From Streptomyces sp. PTY087I2 (GTDB lineage: Bacteria > Actinomycetota > Actinomycetes > Streptomycetales > Streptomycetaceae), in contig NZ_LZRD01000022.1 in assembly GCF_001687325.1 (NCBI RefSeq), positions 99,874 to 163,873 on the forward strand: a stretch of 64,000 nucleotides of DNA. The letters are read 5' to 3'. The notes under the pieces were generated by a model, which had not been told where the DNA came from, did not search any database, and was given only the letters and a program-made list of their open reading frames with translations. The position numbers were made by a program, and so were the translations under genes. Every line of letters starts with the position of its first letter. The first letter of the stretch is position 1. Shown here piece after piece: positions 1 to 7,225 of the stretch.

Positions 1-2
1 CG

Positions 3-470
3 AAGTGGCTCGGCCCGCAGTGGTCCATCGGTGACTGGACCGGCATGGTCAAGGCCGCGCCCGCCGAGTTGCCCGAGTTCCTCCACCCGGGGATCGGGTT
101 CATGATGGGCGACGGGAACCCCGAGTCCGGTGCCTCCCCCACGCCGGTGCAGCGGTTCAAGGAGTACGACCCCGAGTGGGCAAAGGTGTGGGCCGAGGAC
201 ACCGCGAACGTCGGCTGCGACCACGCGGCCATGCTCGCCCAGGTCAAGACCCCGGTCCTGCTCACCCACCACTTCCACATGACCGACCCCGACACCGGAC
301 GGCTCATGGGCGCGATGTCGGATGTCCAGGCCGCGCAGGCCCGCCGCTTGCTGGAGGCCACCGGGCAACCCGTCACCTTCACCCCGCTGGACGCCCCCCA
401 CACCATGCACGACCCGATGGCGCAGCAGTACGCCGATGTCGTCACCGAGTGGGCCAAGGCCCTGTCCTGA
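3..470 (+). CDS. alpha/beta hydrolase, C-terminal part (5' cut by window edge)
   Basis: The frame is open from base 3, so the true start lies before the window; 155 codons remain. The tail looks like the C-terminal half of an alpha/beta hydrolase: the stretch KTPVLLTHHFH resembles the strand leading to the catalytic acid loop, and DAPHTMHDP near the end would supply the catalytic His. The nucleophile elbow is not visible because it lies upstream. The substrate cannot be inferred. No gene follows on this strand for several kilobases, so this is probably the last gene of its transcript. Confidence 0.6.
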   Translation, partial: KWLGPQWSIGDWTGMVKAAPAELPEFLHPGIGFMMGDGNPESGASPTPVQRFKEYDPEWAKVWAEDTANVGCDHAAMLAQVKTPVLLTHHFHMTDPDTGRLMGAMSDVQAAQARRLLEATGQPVTFTPLDAPHTMHDPMAQQYADVVTEWAKALS

Positions 471-681
471 CCCGGCAGCCCCGACCCGGCTGCCCTCCGT
501 CAGCGTGCTTCCGCGCGGAGGCAGCGGGTCAGGATCAGCCGCAGCGTGGAAAGCCGCTCGGCCGGCTTGAACGCCGGGTCAGTGCTGTGCGCGCAGCTCA
601 GTCAGCCGTGTTGTTGTCGGCCAACCCTGTGGACATCGACATCACCTCAGTCACGAGTATGCCCGTACGGAGGGGTGGGGA

Positions 682-713
682 CCTCAACTCGTGTGCAGCA
701 TCAGCCCGATGCC
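682..713. repeat. direct repeat copy 1: relic of an EamA gene 3' end
   Basis: These 32 bp are identical to 1487-1518, where they encode the last residues and stop of the EamA transporter gene. Here, read on the minus strand, they encode GIGLMLHTS and a stop, and the similarity continues upstream as diverged codons (AGLITAV against AGLMVV). This is therefore the tail of a second, related EamA allele. The 2H phosphoesterase gene lies exactly between the two copies. Confidence 0.8.
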
Positions 714-724
714 GACCGCCGTGA

Positions 725-1492
725 TCAGCCGGCAGGCCCTCTCAGCCTTTCGCTTCCAAGCGTCGCGGGCACCATGTGCCGACCATTGAACGTCCAGGAG
801 ACCAGGTCTGCGAACGTGTGCACGCTCGCCCCCAGGTCCAGGCTCCGGCGGGCGGCCACCCACTCGACAAGCGCCTGGGAATTCTCGGGCAGTCCGGTGA
901 AGTGAACCAAGTTCGCGTACCAGATATCGCGGGTGAACCCGGCCTCGAACCAGCCATCACTCGCCAACTCCTCCGCCAGATACCCGGCGAACCGTTCGAT
1001 GGCATCGTCCGACGGAGAAGCGCACAGCATGACGCTCGCAGGAGTGAGCGTCAGCCCGGTCAGCTCCAGCCGGACGGTTCCCACCCGGGCGGACGCCTCG
1101 TGCAGGGCCGCCTGATACCGCAGGACCCGCTCGTCATCCTCGGGAACGATCGGACGGTAGCGCTCCAGCGTGCGGATGGTGAAATGCGAGGAGACCTCGG
1201 CGCCGGTGGGCCAGTGCGAGCCCCCAGCCACAGCCATGGCCTCCGCGGTCATGCGTTCCATTCGTCGCGCGACCGACGATTCCGGCCGCAGGACCACGGT
1301 GAGTCCCCAGCGTCCTCCGCCTTCCAGGGGCGGCTCCTGGCGTGGGGCTTCCCCGGACAGGATCGCGTCCCGCCCCTGGTCGAACAGCTCTGCAAACCGC
1401 GTACTTCCCATGCGCTTGATCTTGCCCTGCGGATCCATCCAGAGCCATGCCGGTTGGTCCGCCTCTTCGGCAAGCTCCTCCCACCGCCTCAA
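725..1492 (-). CDS. 2H phosphoesterase-like protein
   Basis: About 255 residues from a TTG start, or 237 from ATG at 1438. Two HFT motifs (SSHFTIRTL in the middle, LVHFTGL in the C-terminal third) match the paired His-x-Thr signature of the 2H phosphoesterase / 2'-5' RNA ligase-like superfamily, whose members act on cyclic or 2'-5' phosphodiester bonds in RNA or nucleotides. The actual substrate is unknown. I prefer the TTG because it overlaps the EamA stop (TTGA), like other junctions here, but no convincing ribosome binding site is visible. The stop codon falls where the relic EamA tail begins, so the C-terminus may have been set by recombination. Confidence 0.55.
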   Translation of the reverse strand: MRRWEELAEEADQPAWLWMDPQGKIKRMGSTRFAELFDQGRDAILSGEAPRQEPPLEGGGRWGLTVVLRPESSVARRMERMTAEAMAVAGGSHWPTGAEVSSHFTIRTLERYRPIVPEDDERVLRYQAALHEASARVGTVRLELTGLTLTPASVMLCASPSDDAIERFAGYLAEELASDGWFEAGFTRDIWYANLVHFTGLPENSQALVEWVAARRSLDLGASVHTFADLVSWTFNGRHMVPATLGSERLRGPAG

Positions 1493-1518
1493 CTCGTGTG
1501 CAGCATCAGCCCGATGCC
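1487..1518. repeat. direct repeat copy 2: 3' end of the intact EamA gene
   Basis: This is the second 32-bp copy of the sequence at 682-713. It covers the last codons and the TGA of the intact EamA gene and overlaps the proposed TTG start of the 2H phosphoesterase gene. A gene tail duplicated on both sides of an insert is the pattern left by integration or by recombination with an incoming allele. No integrase, transposase or terminal inverted repeat is visible in the roughly 800 bp between the copies. Confidence 0.8.
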
Positions 1519-2340
1519 CACCACCATCAGCCCCGCTGCCGCGATCCTCGGAGCCCCGAAGCGCTCCTTGAAGAACAGGGTGCCGATCGCCGCGCCCACG
1601 ATGATCGAGGACTCGCGCAGTGCCGCGATCGGGGCGAGCGGGGCCCTCGTCTGGGCCCAGAGCACCAGGCCGTACGCGGCCACCGACAGGGCCGCGCCCA
1701 GCAGGCCCCGTGCCGCGAACGGGCGGAGTTGGGTGGCCAGTTCGGTGCGGCGGCGGTAGTACGCGTACGCCGGGATCGCCAGGCCCTCCAGGATCATCAG
1801 CCACGCGACGTAGCCCAGCGGGGTGCCGGAGGCGCGGACTCCGACGCCGTCGACCGTCGTGTAGCCCGCGATGGCCAGGCCCGTACCGAGGGCCGCCACG
1901 ATCGCCGGCCAGTGCGGGCGCTTCCCGGAACCCCGGATGCCCCACAGGGCCAGGCCGACCAGTCCGGCCGAGGCCACCGCCACGCCCGTCGTGGCCCAGG
2001 CGTCCGGGCGTTCGCCGACGAACACCGCCGCCAGGACCGTCACCACCAGCGGGGCCGTGCCCCGGGCGATCGGGTACATCTGGCCGAAGTCGCCCAGCGT
2101 GAACGAGCGCATCAGCAGCAGCATGTACGCCACGTGCAGCGCGGCCGAGACCAGGAGGTACGGCCAGGCGCCCGCCGCCGGGAACGGGGCGAACAGGGCC
2201 ATCGCCGCGCCGATCAGCAGGCCGCCGCCGGAGATCAGCGTGAAGGAGAGCAGCTGGTCCTTGATCGCGTGGGCGATGGCGTTCCAGCTGGCGTGCGTGA
2301 TCGCGGCTATGAGCACCGCGAGGGCGACCAGAGGGGTCAC
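1489..2340 (-). CDS. EamA/DMT-family transporter
   Basis: 283 residues from a GTG start that overlaps the stop of the upstream YbaK gene (GTGA). The protein is almost entirely hydrophobic, with about ten predicted membrane segments and two EamA-like halves; the IARGTAPL and LRESSIIVGA stretches are typical of drug/metabolite transporters that export amino acids or metabolites. Substrate unknown. Overlap with YbaK and with the 2H gene downstream suggests one polycistronic message. The 3' end is duplicated at 682-713. Confidence 0.8.
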   Translation of the reverse strand: MTPLVALAVLIAAITHASWNAIAHAIKDQLLSFTLISGGGLLIGAAMALFAPFPAAGAWPYLLVSAALHVAYMLLLMRSFTLGDFGQMYPIARGTAPLVVTVLAAVFVGERPDAWATTGVAVASAGLVGLALWGIRGSGKRPHWPAIVAALGTGLAIAGYTTVDGVGVRASGTPLGYVAWLMILEGLAIPAYAYYRRRTELATQLRPFAARGLLGAALSVAAYGLVLWAQTRAPLAPIAALRESSIIVGAAIGTLFFKERFGAPRIAAAGLMVVGIGLMLHTS

Positions 2341-2846
2341 TTGGCGGGCTCGCGCACATCCGCGACCGTCGCGCCCGCGTGGGCGATCAGCGTTTTCGGG
2401 TCGAGCGGGAACACCGTGTGCGGGGTGCCCGCCGCCGCCCACACCACCGCGTGGTCCAGCAGGCGGCGGTCGGCCAGGACGCGGGTCTTCGTGGCGTGGC
2501 CGAAGGGGGGTACGCCACCGATCGCGTAGCCCGTCGTCTCCCTGACCAGGTCCGCGTTCGCCCGCGCCACCTTCCGCGCGCCGAGTTCCCGGCGTACCAG
2601 CTCGACGTCCACCCGCGACGCCCCGTCCATCAGGACCAGTACCGGCACGCCGTCCGCCGTGAAGACCAGGGACTTGACGATCTCGCTCAGCTCGCAGCCG
2701 ATCGCCGCCGCGGCCTCGGCGGCGGTCCTGGTCGCGTCGGGGAAGCGGCGTACCTCGACCTGGAGGCCCAGTTCGGCCAGCGCCTCCGCGAACCGGGGGT
2801 GGGCGGGGGAGACGGGTGCGGTTTCTGCGGGTTCGGGTGTGCTCAT
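2337..2846 (-). CDS. YbaK/aminoacyl-tRNA deacylase-family protein
   Basis: 169 residues matching the YbaK/EbsC/ProX fold, which hydrolyses mischarged aminoacyl-tRNAs in trans. Supporting features are IVKSLVF (the conserved lysine region), VLVLMDGASRVD, and the glycine motif TGYAIGGVPPFGH. The length is normal for a free-standing deacylase. It lies 88 bp downstream of the AraC regulator and overlaps the EamA gene start. Whether it edits Cys-tRNAPro or another species cannot be told from sequence alone. Confidence 0.85.
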   Translation of the reverse strand: MSTPEPAETAPVSPAHPRFAEALAELGLQVEVRRFPDATRTAAEAAAAIGCELSEIVKSLVFTADGVPVLVLMDGASRVDVELVRRELGARKVARANADLVRETTGYAIGGVPPFGHATKTRVLADRRLLDHAVVWAAAGTPHTVFPLDPKTLIAHAGATVADVREPAK

Positions 2847-2900
2847 GGCTGCACGCTAGCGGTCCGTGCACTATGCACGCGAGGGGGTTCCGGAGCGTGG

Positions 2901-2932
2901 GCTCACCAGCTCACCAGCTCACCAGCTCACCG
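2901..2932. repeat. 8-bp tandem repeat, four copies
   Basis: The unit gctcacca occurs four times in a row (the last ending in g) in the gap between the YbaK start and the AraC stop, running right up to the AraC stop codon. It looks like replication slippage. It may shift the C-terminal end of the AraC protein between strains. Confidence 0.85.
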
Positions 2933-2934
2933 GC

Positions 2935-3687
2935 TCATCCCGCCGGATGCGAGCCCGGGGTGTGGCCGAACGTACGGCGGAACACCTCGATGAACGCGCT
3001 CGTCGACGACCACCCGCACCGATGCGCCACCGCCGTCACCGGCGTCCGCTCGGTCAGCAGGATCAGCGCGTGGTGGAGCCGCAGCTGCGTACGCCACTGC
3101 GGGAACGTCATCCCGAGGTCGCTGCGGAACAGCCGGGACAGCGTCCGGTCGCTCGCCCCGACCTGGCGGCCGAGCTCGGCCAGCGTACGGCGGTCGCCGG
3201 GGTCGGCCTGGAGGATGGCGCACAGGGCGCCCAGCAACGGGGTGGCGGGCGTGGGCAGGTGCAGCGGTTGCTGGGCGTCGGACGTGCGCAGCTGGTCGAG
3301 GAGTACGGCGCGCAGCCGGGCCCGTTCGGGGCTCTCGCCGTCGGCCTCGGCGCGGGTGTAGGCGATGAGCAGCTCGCGCAGCAGCGGGCTGACGGCCAGC
3401 ACGGTCGGGGCGTCGAGGCCGAGCGGGTTCTCGGTGACGGGCAGGCCCACCAGGTGCAGATCGAGTTCGCCGTAGGCCCGGTGCGCGTGGACGACTCCGG
3501 CGGGGACCCAGATCGCGCGGGTGCCCGGCGCGACCCAGGAGCCCGCGTCGGTCGTGACGGTCAGCACGCCCCGGCCCGCGTAGACGATCTGGTGGTCGTC
3601 GTGCCGGTGCGCGTCGATCGAGCCGCCGGGGGCCAGCCGGCGGGTACGGGTCGGGGCCACGGGATCGTGGCGGATGTTCGTCATCAT
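2935..3687 (-). CDS. AraC-family transcriptional regulator with N-terminal cupin
   Basis: 250 residues. The N-terminal half is a cupin sensor (DAHRHDDHQIVYAG, then VPAGVVHAHRAYG). The C-terminal half is a double helix-turn-helix AraC domain with FRSDLGMTFPQWRTQLRL and the second-helix signature FIEVFRRTFGHTPG. Two adjacent ATG codons (3687 and 3684) are possible starts. It is divergent from the MFS exporter 51 bp away and the likely first gene of the YbaK-EamA-2H run, so it probably controls one or both. The inducer is unknown. Confidence 0.85.
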   Translation of the reverse strand: MMTNIRHDPVAPTRTRRLAPGGSIDAHRHDDHQIVYAGRGVLTVTTDAGSWVAPGTRAIWVPAGVVHAHRAYGELDLHLVGLPVTENPLGLDAPTVLAVSPLLRELLIAYTRAEADGESPERARLRAVLLDQLRTSDAQQPLHLPTPATPLLGALCAILQADPGDRRTLAELGRQVGASDRTLSRLFRSDLGMTFPQWRTQLRLHHALILLTERTPVTAVAHRCGWSSTSAFIEVFRRTFGHTPGSHPAG

Positions 3688-3738
3688 GTGGCAGGTTAAT
3701 GAAAGCGCGCCAGGGATTCCGGGCCGGACCATGGTGGC

Positions 3739-4941
3739 ATGCGAAGGAACACGCCGATCGTCCTGCTGTCCGTGGGCCACGCCTGCGTCGACGTCTACCA
3801 AGGCTGCGTCGCGGCCCTGGTGCCGTACTTCATCGCCGAGCGCGCCTACTCCCTCGCCGTCGCCTCGGGCATCGTGCTGGCCGCCTCGCTGCTGTCGTCG
3901 GTGGCGCAGCCGGTGTTCGGGGTGCTCACCGATCGGTGGGCCATGCCCTGGCTGCTGCCGGTCAGCACGCTGCTCGGCGGTGTCGGCATCGCGCTGAGCG
4001 GGCTGAGCGGTTCCTATCCGCTCACCCTGGCGTTCGTCGCGCTGTCGGGGATCGGGGTCGCCGCCTACCATCCCGAATCCGCCCGCGTCGCCCGTATCGC
4101 CGCCCGGGGCAGTCACCGGGCCATGGGCTGGTTCTCCATGGGCGGCACGGTCGGCTTCGCGCTGGCCCCGCTCATGGTCGCGGCCGTGGTGGCCACGGGA
4201 GGTCTGAGCTGGACGCCCCTGCTCGTCCTGCCCGCCCTCGCGGGGGCCGCGATGTGCCTGCCCGTGGTGCGGGTTCTCCAGGAGCGGCAGGGCGCCGGCG
4301 GCTCCCGTACGACACCGTCGCCCGGCAGCGACGACATCGCCTCCTTCGTGAAGCTGTCCCTGGCCGTGGTCTTCCGCTCGATCGCGTTCATCGGCCTGAG
4401 CACCTTCATCTCGCTGTACGTACGCCAGCGCCTCGGCGGCAGCATGGTCACGGGCACCGCAGCCCTGACCGTGCTCTACCTCGGCAGCACGGTCGGCTCG
4501 GTGCTCGGCGGGTCGCTGGCCGCCCGGTGGGACCGGGTGACGGTCGCGCGCCGGTCCTACCTGGTCGCGGCCGTGGCCATCGCGGGCGTGGTGTGGGTGC
4601 CGGGCCCGGCCGTCTACCTCTTCGTCGCGCTGACCTCGGCGGGCCTGTACGTGCCCTTCTCCCTCCAAGTCACGCTGGGCCAGGACTACTTGCCCTCCCG
4701 GGTCGGCACCGCCAGCGGGATCACCCTCGGCCTGACCGTCAGCATCGGCGGCCTGGCCAGCCCCGTCGTCGGGGCGCTCGCCGACGCCACGTCCCTTCAG
4801 ACCGCCCTGGCACCTCTTGCGCTGATGCCTTTGCTGAGCTGGCTGTTCTTCCGTACCCTTCCCGAACCATCGGTGCCACGGGCCGAGTTGGCCGACGATG
4901 GGGTCCGCGAGGGGAGCGGGGCTGCCGCGAAACCCGGATGA
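3739..4941 (+). CDS. MFS transporter, fosmidomycin-resistance-like
   Basis: 400 residues with about twelve membrane segments. The start region (SVGHACVDVYQGCVAALVP), the TDRWAMPW loop between helices 2 and 3, and AAYHPESARVA resemble the fosmidomycin resistance (Fsr) branch of the major facilitator superfamily, proton-driven exporters of small drugs. It is transcribed divergently from the AraC regulator. The stop overlaps the start of the exonuclease gene (ATGA). Substrate unproven. Confidence 0.8.
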   Translation: MRRNTPIVLLSVGHACVDVYQGCVAALVPYFIAERAYSLAVASGIVLAASLLSSVAQPVFGVLTDRWAMPWLLPVSTLLGGVGIALSGLSGSYPLTLAFVALSGIGVAAYHPESARVARIAARGSHRAMGWFSMGGTVGFALAPLMVAAVVATGGLSWTPLLVLPALAGAAMCLPVVRVLQERQGAGGSRTTPSPGSDDIASFVKLSLAVVFRSIAFIGLSTFISLYVRQRLGGSMVTGTAALTVLYLGSTVGSVLGGSLAARWDRVTVARRSYLVAAVAIAGVVWVPGPAVYLFVALTSAGLYVPFSLQVTLGQDYLPSRVGTASGITLGLTVSIGGLASPVVGALADATSLQTALAPLALMPLLSWLFFRTLPEPSVPRAELADDGVREGSGAAAKPG

Positions 4942-5555
4942 CCCGGGAGCGGGCGTACTTCTACGCTCGCCCCATGGAGCTGGGGGAGAAGGACGAACAT
5001 CTGCTGAACGTCGTCGATGTCGAGGCGACCTGCTGGGAGGGGCAGCCGCCGCCCGGGCAGGTGAGCGAGATCATCGAGATCGGCCTCACGGTCGTCGACC
5101 TGCGCGCGGGCCAACGGCTCGCCAAGCACCGGCTGTTGGTCCGGCCCGCGCGCTCGAAGGTCAGCCCGTTCTGCACGGAGCTGACCGGCCTGACGCAGGC
5201 GGAGGTGGACGACGGCCTGTCGTTCGCCGAGGCCTGCCGGGCGCTGGCCGCCGAGCACCGTACGGGGCTGCTGCCGTGGGCGAGTTGGGGCGACTACGAC
5301 CGTAACCAGTTCACGCGCCAGTGCCGGGCGACGGGCACGGCGTACCCCTTCGGACAGCGGCACACGAACGCCAAGGCCGCCTTCACCGCCGCGTACGGGC
5401 TGCGCCGCCGCCCCGGCATGGCCCAGGCCCTGAAGACGGCCGGCCTCCCGCTGGAGGGCCGCCACCACCGGGGCGACGACGACGCGTGGAACATCGCCGC
5501 GCTGGTGCTGGATCTGGCGGGGCGGGGGGAGTGGGCGGCGGAGGCCGGGGCTTAG
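4938..5555 (+). CDS. DEDDh 3'-5' exonuclease
   Basis: 205 residues if translation starts at the ATG overlapping the MFS stop; an internal ATG at 4974 gives 193. DVEATC (Asp27 and Glu29) is the Exo I motif, the WASWGDYDRNQF region fits Exo II, and HHRGDDDAWNIA fits Exo III with its His-x4-Asp spacing. This matches the KapD/ERI1-like branch of DnaQ-fold exonucleases that trim RNA or DNA 3' ends. No other replication domain is present, so this is a free-standing nuclease rather than a polymerase proofreading subunit. Confidence 0.8.
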   Translation: MTRERAYFYARPMELGEKDEHLLNVVDVEATCWEGQPPPGQVSEIIEIGLTVVDLRAGQRLAKHRLLVRPARSKVSPFCTELTGLTQAEVDDGLSFAEACRALAAEHRTGLLPWASWGDYDRNQFTRQCRATGTAYPFGQRHTNAKAAFTAAYGLRRRPGMAQALKTAGLPLEGRHHRGDDDAWNIAALVLDLAGRGEWAAEAGA

Positions 5556-5638
5556 GCGGTGTGTTCCGCCCGTCCTGCGGTGCTCCACCCGTCTTCTTGC
5601 GGTGTTCCGCCCTTCTTACGGTGCTCCACCCGGCTTAC
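5556..5638. repeat. four imperfect ~20-bp tandem repeats
   Basis: Four consecutive units of roughly 19-22 bp, each built like gcggtgttccgcccttct or gcggtgctccacccgtctt, fill the gap between the convergent exonuclease and TetR genes. The TetR stop codon lies inside the last unit. No clear hairpin terminator is visible, so the array may simply be a slippage product. Confidence 0.75.
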
Positions 5639-6267
5639 GTCGCGGCAGGACGCGGGCGGGCCTGTGGGGCGGGGCCGAACAGCTCGTCCAAGTGGTGGTG
5701 CAGGACGTCCAGAGCCGCCTCGCCGGTGCGCTGGCCGCCCAGCACGCTGGAGCCGAGGCCGTTGACCATGGCCAGCAGTCCGGCCGCCGCCATGGCGGGA
5801 TCCTTCTCGGGGCCGACCACGCCCGCCTCCTGCGCCAGACGGAGCTGCTCGGTGAGGAAGCCTTCCAGCAGGGCGGGTTGGGGGACGGTGTGCTCCTCCA
5901 GCGAGCTGTCGCCGAGGACGAGCACGTAGTAGGCGGCGTAGATCCGGGTGATCCGACGGCTCTCCTCGTCGGTCGGCAGGACGCTGGAGAGAATCGCGGT
6001 GACCGTGGAGCGTGGCTGCGGCGGAGAGCCCGCGGCGCGGACCCATCGGTCCATACGGGCTTGCAGTTGGGCGCCGAGCCGGGCGAGGGCGTCCAGCACC
6101 AGGGCTTGCTTGGTCGTGAAGTAGTACTGCACCAGCCGAAGGGAGACGCCCGCCTCGGCGGCGACCGCCCGCATGCTCACCGACTGGAGCCCCTCGGTGG
6201 CGGCGATACGCAGCAGAGCCTCCGCGATCTGTTTTCTGCGTTCCTCGTGATCGACGCGCGCGGCGAT
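5635..6267 (-). CDS. TetR-family repressor with a non-canonical (ATC) start
   Basis: About 210 residues. The N-terminal helix-turn-helix is clear (SMRAVAAEAGVSLRLVQYYF) and the C-terminal ligand domain is of normal length. No ATG, GTG or TTG lies in frame ahead of the DNA-binding domain. A strong Shine-Dalgarno (GGGAGG) sits 7 nt before an ATC codon at 6267-6265, exactly where homologs would start, so either ATC is used or the start has mutated. It is divergent from the alpha/beta hydrolase, with two operators in between, so it is a likely autorepressor and hydrolase regulator. Confidence 0.75.
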   Translation of the reverse strand: MAARVDHEERRKQIAEALLRIAATEGLQSVSMRAVAAEAGVSLRLVQYYFTTKQALVLDALARLGAQLQARMDRWVRAAGSPPQPRSTVTAILSSVLPTDEESRRITRIYAAYYVLVLGDSSLEEHTVPQPALLEGFLTEQLRLAQEAGVVGPEKDPAMAAAGLLAMVNGLGSSVLGGQRTGEAALDVLHHHLDELFGPAPQARPRPAAT

Positions 6268-6284
6268 GGTCCGACCTCCCTGTA

Positions 6285-6323
6285 GTGGTACGGGTGTACC
6301 ACGTTGTGATACGTCTGTACCAT
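6285..6323. promoter_or_regulatory. two tandem TetR-type operators
   Basis: Site 1 (6285-6302) is a perfect inverted repeat, GTGGTAC-4 bp-GTACCAC. Site 2 (6306-6323) is the near copy GTGATAC-4 bp-GTACCAT. The two start exactly 21 bp apart, two helical turns, so repressor dimers would bind the same face. Site 2 overlaps the ATG of the hydrolase gene. Confidence 0.8.
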
Positions 6324-7185
6324 GAGCATAGGCGAGTTCAGGAACGACAAGGCCCGCGAGCGTTTCCATGCCGTCTACGGACGCCTGCTCGCCCGGCTCT
6401 GGCCGGGCACCGGAGACACCCTCGACCTCCCGACATCCTTCGGCACCACCCGCGTCCACCGGGTCGGGCCGCCCTGCCCCGACCCGGTCGTCCTGCTGTC
6501 GGGTGCCAACGGCAACTCCCTGATGTGGCACCGGTACATCGAGCCGCTCGCCCGCCGTCGTACGGTGATCGCCGTCGACACGGTCGGCGAGCCGGGCGCC
6601 AGCGTCCAGAGCGCCCCGCTGACCGGAGTCGAGGACGACGCGCGCTGGCTGGAGGAGGTGCTCGCCGGGCTGGAGGCCACCGCCGCCCATCTCGTCGGCT
6701 GCTCCTACGGCGGCTGGCTGGCGCTCGGCCATCAGATGTACTACCCGGGCCGCACGGCCGCCCTCACCCTGGTGGAACCCGCCGGATTCGCCGACCCCGG
6801 CCGCCGCTTCTACGCCTGGCTCATCGCCGGCGGTCTGGCGGGCATGGCGCCCCGCGCACTGCGGCCCTGGCTCGCCCGCCGGATCCGTAACAGCGCCATT
6901 CTGGAGACCGAGCTGATGGAGTTGGGACGGGCATCCATCGGCTTCCGGCGCGCCCTTCCACCGGCCCGGGTCTTCTCTGACGAGGAGCTGCGCCGGGTGC
7001 GGGTGCCCTCGCTCTTCCTGCTGGGGGAGCGGAGCGCACTGCACGACGCGCGCCAGGTCGCCGAGCGAGTCGAAGCCCTCGTGCCCACCGCCGAGGCGGA
7101 GATCGTGCCCGGTACGGGCCACGCCCTGCCGACCGACGATCCGGAGCTGGTGGTGACCCGCATCCTGCGGGGCGCGGCAGGGTGA
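6322..7185 (+). CDS. alpha/beta hydrolase
   Basis: 287 residues. GCSYGGW is the nucleophile elbow (Gly-x-Ser-x-Gly type), the acid is probably in LLGERSALHD, and PGTGHALPTDD carries the catalytic His; LLSGANGNSLMWH is the oxyanion-hole loop. The start ATG has no ribosome binding site and lies inside operator 2, so the mRNA is probably leaderless. The divergent TetR gene and shared operators indicate substrate- or product-induced expression, as for many small hydrolases that clear a toxic or signalling ester or lactone. Substrate unknown. Confidence 0.8.
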   Translation: MSIGEFRNDKARERFHAVYGRLLARLWPGTGDTLDLPTSFGTTRVHRVGPPCPDPVVLLSGANGNSLMWHRYIEPLARRRTVIAVDTVGEPGASVQSAPLTGVEDDARWLEEVLAGLEATAAHLVGCSYGGWLALGHQMYYPGRTAALTLVEPAGFADPGRRFYAWLIAGGLAGMAPRALRPWLARRIRNSAILETELMELGRASIGFRRALPPARVFSDEELRRVRVPSLFLLGERSALHDARQVAERVEALVPTAEAEIVPGTGHALPTDDPELVVTRILRGAAG

Positions 7186-7225
7186 CGAGGTCCTCCCGGG
7201 GCAGCGCGGCGGACTGCCCGGCGGA

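Noticed and set aside
682..1518. Interpreting the duplicated EamA tail as att sites of a complete integrative element
   Set aside because: The interval is about 0.8 kb and holds only one non-recombinase gene; there is no integrase or excisionase, so only a recombination footprint can be claimed.
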